Shown here: piece by piece, positions 7,286 through 13,152 of the stretch | How positions within the stretch are numbered: position 1 is the stretch's first letter | How the letters are laid out: each line of letters opens with the position of its first letter | Source of the DNA: Candidatus Eiseniibacteriota bacterium | GTDB taxonomy: Bacteria; Arandabacterota; Arandabacteria; Arandabacterales; Arandabacteraceae | Assembly: GCA_030622265.1 (NCBI GenBank) | Contig: JAUXGG010000011.1 | Coordinates: 1 to 13,152, forward strand | Direction of reading: 5' to 3' | DNA: 13,152 bases | The notes under the pieces: model-generated | What the model was told of the DNA's origin: nothing | Database searches by the model: none | Seen by the model: the letters and a program-made list of their open reading frames with translations, nothing else | Made by a program: the position numbers and the translations under genes

Positions 7286-7328
7286 GGGTCAGCCCTTGAA
7301 GGTTGAATTTGATTCAAATTCACAATCC
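7286..7328. repeat. Cluster of palindromes between convergent genes, including the right copy of the inverted repeat
   Basis: The 102-base gap between the S9 peptidase and the convergent kinase-like gene holds three adjacent inverted repeats: GGG-TCAG-CCC (7286-7295), CCTT-G-AAGG (7294-7302) and the perfect 19-base palindrome TGAATTTGATTCAAATTCA (7304-7322). With two bulges the last extends to 7301-7328. Bases 7308-7322 are the reverse complement of 5303-5317. The structure could stop transcription from both sides, be a regulator site, or be the remains of a small repeat element. On the minus strand a TTTTT lies a few bases beyond the GGG/CCC hairpin. Confidence 0.5.
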
Positions 7329-7365
7329 AAGAGATGACTTCTATTATCCCTGCAGTACCCCCGTA

Positions 7366-8364
7366 TCAGCCGGCGCGGAAGTCTGAAGCGACGAGATCCT
7401 CGAATGGGAGTCCTTTCTCTATGCGCTCTCTCCGGCCATCCATATAGCGCTTGCACCAGGGATCATCGAGGTTCTCAACATCGAAGCTCCGGTGGATCAG
7501 AGCATAGAGGTCTATCTCACGCAGCTTCAAGAATGCCGGTATTTCATCCATCCATGCGGTATCGAGGCTGTTCTCCGCGAGATACGCAGGCATGAAGTGT
7601 GAAAGAAACTCCCGGGTGAACTCGCGGGCATTGTCCCTGCCGTTAGCCAGATAGAAGACAGTCATGGCGATGTCGTAGACATACCAGGAATACACGCAGT
7701 CATCGAAGTCGAAGAGGGTTATCCCGCCGTCCTCATCTACCAGGAAATTTCCGCCGTGAGCATCCTGATGTATGAGACCATACCCATCGTGGTCCCCGGG
7801 CAGGTCTCCCAGGTGCTTGCGGAGCTCCCTCCATCTATCAACGACGAGCGGCTCCGAGGCAGGTATGAACCTGTCGATCTCCATCATGTGGGGATCATCC
7901 CACTCCGGCCTTCTCCAGACAGGGTCGGACGGCTCGTAGTTCCTGCTCAGCGCATGCACTCTTCCCAGCATCTTCCCGTAGGTTCTGTATAGGGCGGGAC
8001 TCAAGCCCACCCTCCGGGGCGGCTGTCCTGCAGCCCTTATGAATGCAGTCGCCAGGAACTGACCACCCCGGCCGTCGTCAATTGCCTCAACCAGCGCCTC
8101 GCGTTTGGACAAGACCGCCCGCGCGACCGATGCTCCTCCCCGGGCGAGGTAATTGATCCAGTCGACCTCTCCCTTGATGAGGTTCTCGTTTCTCCTGATA
8201 CTATGGGCGATGCGGAGGATGAATTCGCCGTCATCACGGTCGAACTCATATATGTAGTTCTCGAACCCATCGAGCAACCTGATCCGGCCCGCGTCGATCC
8301 CGTAACGGCTCATTGCCTTTTCAAGGATGGCGTCGCTGTAGCGCTCTCGGATTCTCTCTTCCAT
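7366..8364 (-). CDS. Aminoglycoside-phosphotransferase-fold kinase (SrkA/RdoA-like)
   Basis: The protein has 332 residues and the protein-kinase-like APH fold. LLDGFENYIYEF (30-41) is the nucleotide loop and FILRIAH (48-54) the strand that normally carries the ATP-contacting basic residue, here R51. The catalytic loop is H199-Q-D201-A-H-G-G-N206 (the HxDxxxxN Brenner motif) and the metal-binding DFD is at 219-221. The pattern IHQDAHGGNFL...LFDFDD is closest to the SrkA (RdoA/YihE) stress-kinase type and related small-molecule kinases rather than true antibiotic-resistance enzymes. The substrate could be protein Ser/Thr or a small alcohol such as homoserine or choline. The ATG follows GGGGA with good spacing and lies 25 bases after the metalloprotease gene, so it is probably the last gene of the membrane-cluster operon. 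Confidence 0.85.
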   Translation of the reverse strand: MEERIRERYSDAILEKAMSRYGIDAGRIRLLDGFENYIYEFDRDDGEFILRIAHSIRRNENLIKGEVDWINYLARGGASVARAVLSKREALVEAIDDGRGGQFLATAFIRAAGQPPRRVGLSPALYRTYGKMLGRVHALSRNYEPSDPVWRRPEWDDPHMMEIDRFIPASEPLVVDRWRELRKHLGDLPGDHDGYGLIHQDAHGGNFLVDEDGGITLFDFDDCVYSWYVYDIAMTVFYLANGRDNAREFTREFLSHFMPAYLAENSLDTAWMDEIPAFLKLREIDLYALIHRSFDVENLDDPWCKRYMDGRRERIEKGLPFEDLVASDFRAG

Positions 8365-8389
8365 TGCTTTTTCCCCAGGCCGCTCCGGC

Positions 8390-8764
8390 CTACCAGCCGA
8401 TGTTGCGAAGGTCGGGGTCGGAAAGCGAGAAGTGGTGGCCGATCTCGTGAAGCAGGGTCTTGCGGATCTGGGCGTAGACCTGTTCGCGGGTGGAACATAT
8501 CTGCTCGATGTTCTTCTTATACAGGCTTATCTTGTCCGGCATCACGGGCCGGATACCGTAGCGCGAGGTCCGGTACTTGGGGGGGATGCCCTGGTAAAGC
8601 CCCAGGATGAGTCCCCTTGGCTTCATCTTCTTGAGCACGCTGCGGGGCGGGTAGTCCTCGATCACGACATCCACATTATCCATCTTGGACTTGAATTCAT
8701 CCGGTAGGCTTTCCGCGGCGTCGGTAACCACCTGCGCAAATTCATCATCGGGGAGTTCAAACAT
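8390..8764 (-). CDS. Minimal zinc metalloprotease-like protein (MMP-like, HExxHxxxxxD)
   Basis: The protein has 124 residues. The C-terminal HEIGHHFSLSD (106-116) supplies two His ligands (H106, H110), the catalytic Glu (E107) and a third ligand D116, the signature of the predicted minimal metalloprotease-like family (Zincin_1, DUF1025, COG3824). The rest matches that family: an acidic N-terminus, a central VDVVIEDYP strand (31-39), GLILGLYQGIP (51-61) and PDKISLYKKNIE (76-87). The length is normal and there is no signal peptide, so it is cytoplasmic. Its proteolytic activity is, as far as I know, not well established for the family. The ATG is 10 bases after the stop of the six-helix membrane protein, with AGG nine bases ahead. 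This implies co-transcription and possibly processing of a member of the membrane cluster. Confidence 0.88.
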   Translation of the reverse strand: MFELPDDEFAQVVTDAAESLPDEFKSKMDNVDVVIEDYPPRSVLKKMKPRGLILGLYQGIPPKYRTSRYGIRPVMPDKISLYKKNIEQICSTREQVYAQIRKTLLHEIGHHFSLSDPDLRNIGW

Positions 8765-8774
8765 CTTTGAATAC

Positions 8775-9416
8775 CTACTTCAGCACGTGCATCCAGTCTG
8801 ACAAAAGGAAATGAAGGCGGCCGAAGAGAAGCGAGATACGGGCCATTATGGTGTAACCGAAGGAAGCACCAAAAGCTACCATCAGGAAGTAAATCCCTAT
8901 CTTGGAGCTCACCCCGAGGATGCCCTTGTGCTCCTTGGAGAAGAAGAAGTAAGTGATGGTCGTCAGGACACCCACCAGGAGGACGATGTAACCCACGGAG
9001 GTCCAGAAGTCATAGGTGTTGAACATGGCGCCCCTGGTAAAGGGCGAGAAGGTCCCGGCAAGCTGCGGGACCATGTCGCCTTCGACTGCGGCAACGATCT
9101 GGAGGCCGAGGCTGACTCCCAGCACGAATGTGAGCGGGAACCTCACCATCCAGGACGTGCGGCGGCTCAGCTGCGTGAACATCATCAATCCCATGGCTAT
9201 CGGGATGATGTTCCAGTAATTACCCTGGGCAAGCGGCTCGAAGAGGTTGGGATAAGCATAATTCCACCAGAGGAACGCGGCCCAGTAGCCGGCGGAGAGA
9301 CCGACGAAGATATACTCGGCCATCTTGTATACGGGATTGTCCTTGTAGAGGAAGCTGTAGATGGCCAGGGTGAGTAGTCCCGCTACCCATACCCATGGAC
9401 CGGTGGTCATCAACAT
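8775..9416 (-). CDS. Six-helix membrane protein of the DUF6754-linked cluster, function unknown
   Basis: The protein has 213 residues and predicted membrane helices at about 8-24, 35-52, 69-82, 93-111, 137-158 and 173-195. A loop at 112-135 is the largest non-membrane part. Conserved-looking motifs are YKDNPVYKMAEYIFVGLSAGY (split across helix 2) and ARISLLFGRLHFLLSDW near the C-terminus. No transporter or enzyme signature is recognisable. The start at 9416 is three bases after the stop of the preceding gene, and a purine-rich GGAGGAAGG inside that gene's end serves as ribosome binding site, so translation is probably coupled. With the 207-residue six-helix protein two genes upstream it could form a heterodimeric membrane core. 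Confidence 0.8.
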   Translation of the reverse strand: MLMTTGPWVWVAGLLTLAIYSFLYKDNPVYKMAEYIFVGLSAGYWAAFLWWNYAYPNLFEPLAQGNYWNIIPIAMGLMMFTQLSRRTSWMVRFPLTFVLGVSLGLQIVAAVEGDMVPQLAGTFSPFTRGAMFNTYDFWTSVGYIVLLVGVLTTITYFFFSKEHKGILGVSSKIGIYFLMVAFGASFGYTIMARISLLFGRLHFLLSDWMHVLK

Positions 9417-9419
9417 GAT

Positions 9420-10247
9420 CTAAGCCTTCCTCCGCTTTTCCGCCCAGTAGACTATGTTACCGAGGATCACGAACCCGATTATGAGAAGATGCGCGACCGA
9501 CTGGGAATCCATGCCCGTCGTGGCAAGCCCCATGTGATCGACAAGGCGTTCATACTCCGCAGAGCCCTTCATGCCCCCGACGAGACCCACGAGCTGTCCG
9601 GTCTGGAGATACTGGTAATAACGTGGGGCGCCGATGGCCGTCTGCGCGGTGGCGAGGTTGCCCTGGTAGCGGGCATGATAGTACCAGATCCACTGGTCGC
9701 TCCCGGGTACTCCCATGGACATCGACAGGACCAGTCCGATATCATTGGCCGCTTTCACGTCATCCATCATCGGGAGCTCCTCGACTGAGGTACCATAGAT
9801 GTCCTGCCGGCACACGTCATGTATGTCCCGGCCGAGATTGACCAGGGTCACCGCACCACCCGGCTTGTATCCGAAGTTAACGAAGTCCACGCCATATTCC
9901 CTATTGAACTCGCCGACGCCCACCTCGTCCAGGGCCTGCACTCCCAGGGGCACGCCCGGAGCCCAGAGGCCCAGCATGAGCACCTTCAAGTCACGCCTGA
10001 AACAGTGGCGCAGTATCGAAAGCGTGGCGGGCTGAAGCTCGGGAGCTCCGGATGGATCATAGTCGATGGACATCATTACCACCGATCCCTCGCTCAAGCC
10101 CTCGATCACGTCGTAGAGCTGCTGGACGGGTGGTGTTACCTCGATAGGCAGACCCAGCGGGAAGAAAAGCGGCAGGATCACGGCGAGCGCGACGGTAAGA
10201 AAGATTATCCGCCGGTCGAGCCTGCCTATTTTCTCAATAAAGTCCAA
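9420..10247 (-). CDS. Membrane-anchored protein with a large extracytoplasmic alpha/beta domain, DUF6754-linked cluster
   Basis: The protein has 275 residues. A positively charged N-terminus (GRLDRR) precedes a membrane helix at 14-33; a second helix at 250-269 ends in KRRKA, so both ends are cytoplasmic and residues about 34-249 lie outside. This domain looks alpha/beta: strand VVMMSIDYD (56-64), helix (71-85), strand LKVLMLGLW (87-95), YGVDFVNFGYKPG (118-130) and a late glycine-rich GLVGGMKGSAEYE (221-233). The start is TTG at 10245-10247, supported by AGGAG (10254-10258) six bases upstream and by the position of the first helix. It is 26 bases after the upstream gene and 3 bases before the downstream one. 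I recognise this protein only as a companion of DUF6754-type proteins. It may be distantly related to the DUF6754-like protein in the same cluster. Confidence 0.78.
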   Translation of the reverse strand: MDFIEKIGRLDRRIIFLTVALAVILPLFFPLGLPIEVTPPVQQLYDVIEGLSEGSVVMMSIDYDPSGAPELQPATLSILRHCFRRDLKVLMLGLWAPGVPLGVQALDEVGVGEFNREYGVDFVNFGYKPGGAVTLVNLGRDIHDVCRQDIYGTSVEELPMMDDVKAANDIGLVLSMSMGVPGSDQWIWYYHARYQGNLATAQTAIGAPRYYQYLQTGQLVGLVGGMKGSAEYERLVDHMGLATTGMDSQSVAHLLIIGFVILGNIVYWAEKRRKA

Positions 10248-10253
10248 GTACCG

Positions 10254-10258
10254 CTCCT
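10254..10258 (-). promoter_or_regulatory. Ribosome binding site deciding a TTG start
   Basis: On the minus strand AGGAG lies six bases before TTG (10247-10245). The next in-frame ATG would lie far inside the protein, past the first membrane helix, so the TTG is needed for a complete protein. Confidence 0.7.
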
Positions 10259-10273
10259 ATCTACATACCACTT

Positions 10274-10897
10274 CTATTGCATGTAGGATCTCTCGATCCC
10301 GAGTATCATTCTTAAGGCCATCGATATCAGGCCCAGGTCAATGCCCAGCCTGATTCCGCGCTTGGCGGCGGCGTTGGGATAGCTCATGATCCACTCGGTA
10401 ACATCGGGAAAGCCCTTCCAGATGCTGGTCCCCACAGGGACCCGTCCCAACATTATCAAGACCGCGGCCAGCAGAAGCACCAGCGCCTGGGTGTTCCTTG
10501 CCCTGAAGGCCCTGAAGGAGGCCGAAGTGACGAAGAAGGCCAGCAGGGAATACATGGTGGCCTCAAGCGGGAACTGTACATTGAAGTAGAGATACATGAA
10601 GGGGCTGCCCTCATCCAGGCTCGCGCGTCCCTTGAAGAAGCCGGCAAAAAGCATTACGCCAAGAGCGGCGATGAGGATGATGGAGTATTGCCAGTCCCGG
10701 GCCTTGGTCTTGATTCTTTCCCCGTTCACCCGGACCAGGTTAAAGGTTCCGAGGAAGATGAAGAATGTGATGATCCCTATGTACCAGTTCCGGAAGGTCT
10801 GATTGAGGTCGGCGATCGGCTTGGCCGGCACGAAGCTGGTCACGATGGTGAAAAGCCCCATTATCAGGATTATGGCAAGAGGTATCTGCAGTCTCAT
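10274..10897 (-). CDS. Six-helix membrane protein (second polytopic subunit) of the DUF6754-linked cluster
   Basis: With the chosen ATG the protein has 207 residues and helices at about 4-22, 38-56, 70-87, 112-131, 137-152 and 183-199. Loops contain GRASLDEGSPFMYLYFN (90-106) and PVGTSIWKGFPDVTEWI (154-170); the tail LRMILGIERSYMQ is distinctive. The frame is open to a GTG at 10972, which would add 25 residues rich in Arg and His. The ATG at 10897 is preferred because GAGG lies eight bases upstream and it begins directly at the first helix. That leaves 90 bases without a gene after the DUF6754-like stop; the GTG start would cut this gap to 15. No known family could be named. Together with the 213-residue protein it gives the cluster two six-helix subunits. 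Confidence 0.75.
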   Translation of the reverse strand: MRLQIPLAIILIMGLFTIVTSFVPAKPIADLNQTFRNWYIGIITFFIFLGTFNLVRVNGERIKTKARDWQYSIILIAALGVMLFAGFFKGRASLDEGSPFMYLYFNVQFPLEATMYSLLAFFVTSASFRAFRARNTQALVLLLAAVLIMLGRVPVGTSIWKGFPDVTEWIMSYPNAAAKRGIRLGIDLGLISMALRMILGIERSYMQ

Positions 10898-10987
10898 GCC
10901 GCAAGCCTCGTTTCGGTATGCACAACGGTATCCGACATGCTTCCGATGCGTGCCATGCCGGGGATCCGCCACCCTGTATCCGGTCGT

Positions 10988-12223
10988 CTATCCAATTGAA
11001 AGCCACTCCTCGATAGCGTCGATTCCGGCAAGCTTCAGGATCACGCCCACCACAATCAGCACAAAGAAGATTGCCTTGGCCGCATCCTGGCCTCTTATGC
11101 TCCCCATCTGAATCGGGTCGCCGGAGAGCGAAGCGCCCGCCGCGTAGAGTTCCTCTCCGATCAAGGTATAGTCACACGCCACGACGAAGAAGGGCAGCTG
11201 GTCGATCTCTGCGGTTCCGGCGATCTGGATCGCCCCGGTCGCGTAACCGGTTTCGGCGAAAACCAGCGACTCGGCGTAAAAAGCCCCGAGATAGAAATTG
11301 GCCGCAGGCCGGTCGCGCATCATTATCCCGTCCACGCCGGCCACATAGCCGAACTGGTCCGTGGTCAGATAGTAAATGTCGTCTTCATTGTATTCATCAG
11401 GCCGTCCCATACGCAGGTAACTTTCCTTGACGGTCTCGCGGGCCATGCTCATGGCCATCGGCCAGATACAGGGGATGTTCAGCTTGGTCCCGTAGGAGGC
11501 TGTTCGCTCGGCCACCCGCGCCAGGATGTTCATGCTTGCCACGGTCTGGGGGTCATCCACATCGAGACCGCCCATGATGTAGAGCACATCCTTTCCCATC
11601 TCAGTCGCACGGCCTATCGCCTCATCGATGGCGTCAAAAACCGGCAGTCTCCGGAGGAAGGTCTCACCCTTGCTGCGTTTGGCGATCTCTATGAAGATGA
11701 TAACAAGGAAGCAGGTGAGAAGCGTAAACACCAGCACGTTCCACCGGTTGCGGTCGAACCACTGCATGCGGCTGTAACCGGGCCCGCAAGCTTCACTCGC
11801 GGTCTCCGAATCGACCCCGACAGCCTTCACCTTGTACCAGTAGGGCTTGCCCGGCTCTGTACCATCATCGCTGTAGCTTGCCGTCCCGGCCGGTACCGTT
11901 CCCACCCTGACGAATTCGCTGTCGGGCGATTCTGCACGCATCACGTGATACTTGACAACACTGCCTGGGATGATGGACTCGGAAGCCGAGATGTGCCAGG
12001 CCACGTCGATGCTTGTGCCTGCGTCACTCGGAGTGTCCTCGAGCGATACCTTCTCCGGGGCAGACAGAATCTCCCCGGGGACGATTTGGTTGAGGAGTTG
12101 AGTTAGGGCTCGATCCAGGCTGTCCTGCGGGGCGGCATCCTCAGCCGGCGCCATATCCTGTGCCAGAACCGGCAGGGCGCAGAGGAGGAGTGAGGCCATG
12201 AGGGTCCAGGCCCCCAGCATCAT
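10988..12223 (-). CDS. DUF6754-like membrane protein with an N-terminal FN3-like domain
   Basis: The protein has 411 residues. A signal peptide (about 5-21, cut after VLA) is followed by an FN3-like module (about 54-148) with the typical SVVKYHVMRAE and KPYWYKVKAVG strands. A membrane helix (162-180) ends in the basic AKRSKGETFLRR, which places residues about 181-382 in the cytoplasm, and a second helix spans 383-400. The cytoplasmic region (EAIGRATEMGKDVLYI, then AAFYAES-type, GAIQIAGTAEIDQLPFFV, ACDYTLIGEELYAA, GSIRGQDAAK) matches what I remember of DUF6754. No enzyme signature is visible. The ATG at 12223 has GGAG seven bases upstream; a second ATG follows directly. It is the first gene of the membrane cluster and lies 93 bases after the transketolase gene. 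It could transmit an outside signal or load to a cytoplasmic domain, but no function is known to me. Confidence 0.78.
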   Translation of the reverse strand: MMLGAWTLMASLLLCALPVLAQDMAPAEDAAPQDSLDRALTQLLNQIVPGEILSAPEKVSLEDTPSDAGTSIDVAWHISASESIIPGSVVKYHVMRAESPDSEFVRVGTVPAGTASYSDDGTEPGKPYWYKVKAVGVDSETASEACGPGYSRMQWFDRNRWNVLVFTLLTCFLVIIFIEIAKRSKGETFLRRLPVFDAIDEAIGRATEMGKDVLYIMGGLDVDDPQTVASMNILARVAERTASYGTKLNIPCIWPMAMSMARETVKESYLRMGRPDEYNEDDIYYLTTDQFGYVAGVDGIMMRDRPAANFYLGAFYAESLVFAETGYATGAIQIAGTAEIDQLPFFVVACDYTLIGEELYAAGASLSGDPIQMGSIRGQDAAKAIFFVLIVVGVILKLAGIDAIEEWLSIG

Positions 12224-12257
12224 GCCCTGGCTCCGCGTTCTTCCTGGTCTCCTGGTT

Positions 12258-12271
12258 CTTAAGATATTAAG
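12258..12271. repeat. AT-rich palindrome in the gap before the DUF6754-like gene
   Basis: CTTAA-GATA-TTAAG is the only AT-rich patch in the 93-base gap between the transketolase and the DUF6754-like gene. On the minus strand it contains TAATAT, which resembles a -10 box, but no convincing -35 lies upstream. It may mark a promoter or operator for the membrane cluster. Confidence 0.25.
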
Positions 12272-12316
12272 CTCCGTCCCGGTCCTGCTTGCCGATCCGG
12301 CCTGTCTCGCCCGGCT

Positions 12317-13152
12317 CTACCTGGCCCCTTTGGCCGCGCCGGTACTCTTACCGGCAAGATCGTAGAGCTCCTTGGCCTTGGCTGCTATGTGCTCCGCGCT
12401 GACCTCGAATTCCTTGACCAGCTCCCACGGGGCGCCGCTCTCGCCGAACCTGTCCTTGACGCCGATCATTCCCATGATGATACTCTTCTCATGGAGTTCC
12501 CGGGCCTGGGCCACAACCGCGGCCACGAGGTTCCCCATTCCTCCAACCTGGTGTTCCTCGGCGGTTATGACGATACCCGTCTCGAGGGCGGCCTTGATGA
12601 TCGCCTCTTTATCCATGGGCTTCACGGTATGCATATTAACAACGCGGGTCTCTATTCCGTGCTCCTCCTTGAGGATGTACGCAGCCCTCATGGCCTCGCA
12701 CACGCTGGGCCCGCAGGCTATTACGGTCAAGTCCTCATTCTCGGACTCATACTCTGAGGCGAGTTTGGTCTCGAAAGCATCGATGAACTGATCCTGCTCG
12801 CCGCGGTAGCGTACCACATTGGCCTCCCCGAACTTCCAGGGAGTGTCGAGCGTGGTCACTATCGGGGTGGCCTCCCGCGCGAACCTGATGTACTTGGGGC
12901 CCTTCACCTGGAAGAGCAGGTACTCCGAGGCACGCCGGGTCTCGACAAAGTCACAGGGAGCCGCCACCGTCATGCCGGGAAGCCCGCACATCTGGAAGAA
13001 CTCTTCCAGGGCCTGGTGGGTCGCACCGTCGGGTCCCACGGACACACCGCCGTGTGCGCCGGCTATCAAGACATTATGGTTGCCGTAGCACACCGTGGTC
13101 CTCAGCTGGTCCAGGTTTCTGCCGGAGGCGAATACTCCGTAAGTCCCGAAGA
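12317..13152 (-). CDS. Transketolase family protein, C-terminal subunit (5' end outside window)
   Basis: The frame is open to the window edge, with 277 residues visible; about 30-40 N-terminal residues are missing if it is a usual split subunit of about 310-320. The visible part begins FGTYGVFASGRNLDQLRTT, then AHGGVSVGPDGATHQALEE, matching the thiamine-diphosphate pyrimidine-binding domain of transketolases (compare GVGEDGPTHQ with its conserved His), followed by the C-terminal transketolase domain with VIACGPSVCEA, VVNMHTVKPMD and AEEHQVGGMG. Bacteria and archaea that split transketolase encode the N-terminal half as a separate gene, expected just upstream, outside the window. The role is two-carbon transfer between sugar phosphates in the non-oxidative pentose phosphate pathway; DXS and dehydrogenase E1-beta relatives are less likely from the motifs. 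It is in line with the membrane cluster 93 bases downstream; the link may be only positional. Confidence 0.93.
   Translation of the reverse strand, partial: FGTYGVFASGRNLDQLRTTVCYGNHNVLIAGAHGGVSVGPDGATHQALEEFFQMCGLPGMTVAAPCDFVETRRASEYLLFQVKGPKYIRFAREATPIVTTLDTPWKFGEANVVRYRGEQDQFIDAFETKLASEYESENEDLTVIACGPSVCEAMRAAYILKEEHGIETRVVNMHTVKPMDKEAIIKAALETGIVITAEEHQVGGMGNLVAAVVAQARELHEKSIIMGMIGVKDRFGESGAPWELVKEFEVSAEHIAAKAKELYDLAGKSTGAAKGAR

Noticed and set aside
7366..8364. Antibiotic resistance gene (aminoglycoside phosphotransferase)
   Set aside because: Only the fold is shared. The motif pattern is nearer to SrkA-like or metabolite kinases, and the context is a chromosomal operon without mobile elements.
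8811..9377. A 188-codon plus-strand frame opposite the six-helix membrane protein
   Set aside because: Its composition is charged and low-complexity, and it mirrors the hydrophobic protein on the other strand; the membrane protein fits its operon and spacing.
12224..12316. A clear promoter for the membrane cluster
   Set aside because: A TAATAT-like -10 exists on the minus strand, but no acceptable -35 is found 15-19 bases upstream, so only the palindrome is reported.
1..13152. tRNA, rRNA, CRISPR arrays, riboswitches and complete insertion sequences
   Set aside because: No regularly spaced direct repeats, transposase-like proteins, rRNA-like stretches or tRNA-like cloverleaf segments were seen, and nearly all of the window is covered by protein genes.

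Overview
This window reads as chromosomal DNA from a GC-rich bacterium. Supporting signs are Shine-Dalgarno led genes with ATG, GTG and TTG starts, sigma70-like promoters, and densely packed cytosolic and membrane genes. I cannot name the taxon. The iron-sulfur amine dehydrogenase pair, the split transketolase and the set of uncharacterised membrane proteins fit an uncultured anaerobic or thermophilic lineage, but that is inference. There are no rRNA or tRNA genes, no CRISPR array and no intact mobile element.

Left part (1-4664, + strand). The window opens inside a [4Fe-4S]/[2Fe-2S] oxidoreductase subunit. One base after its stop comes a DAO-family FAD dehydrogenase subunit, and together they look like a dye-linked amino-acid or amine dehydrogenase. 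A small four-helix membrane protein follows, with a probable TTG start. Next, behind its own promoter and a hairpin touching its ribosome binding site, is a soluble PAS-PAS-PAS-GAF-PAS sensor with no output domain.

Middle (4665-7365). An NAD(P)H:FMN-reductase-like flavoprotein (- strand) is divergent from an exported S9-family prolyl-oligopeptidase-type peptidase (+ strand). The peptidase gene is flanked by an AT-rich 15-bp inverted repeat. One copy lies inside its promoter and the other between the convergent gene ends downstream.

Right part (13152 back to 7366, - strand). The C-terminal half of a split transketolase runs off the window edge. It is followed in the same direction by four membrane or exported proteins: a DUF6754-like protein with an FN3-like domain, a six-helix protein, a two-helix anchored extracytoplasmic protein, and another six-helix protein. 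A minimal HExxH metalloprotease and an aminoglycoside-phosphotransferase-fold kinase come last. Spacing within the membrane cluster is 3 to 90 bases and no gene is reversed, so it is probably an operon.

The four-gene membrane cluster (8775-12223) is the best candidate for an undescribed system. It appears to encode a membrane complex with two six-helix subunits, one subunit carrying a large outer domain and one carrying a large cytoplasmic domain. The last two may share a fold. Its function cannot be read from the sequence.
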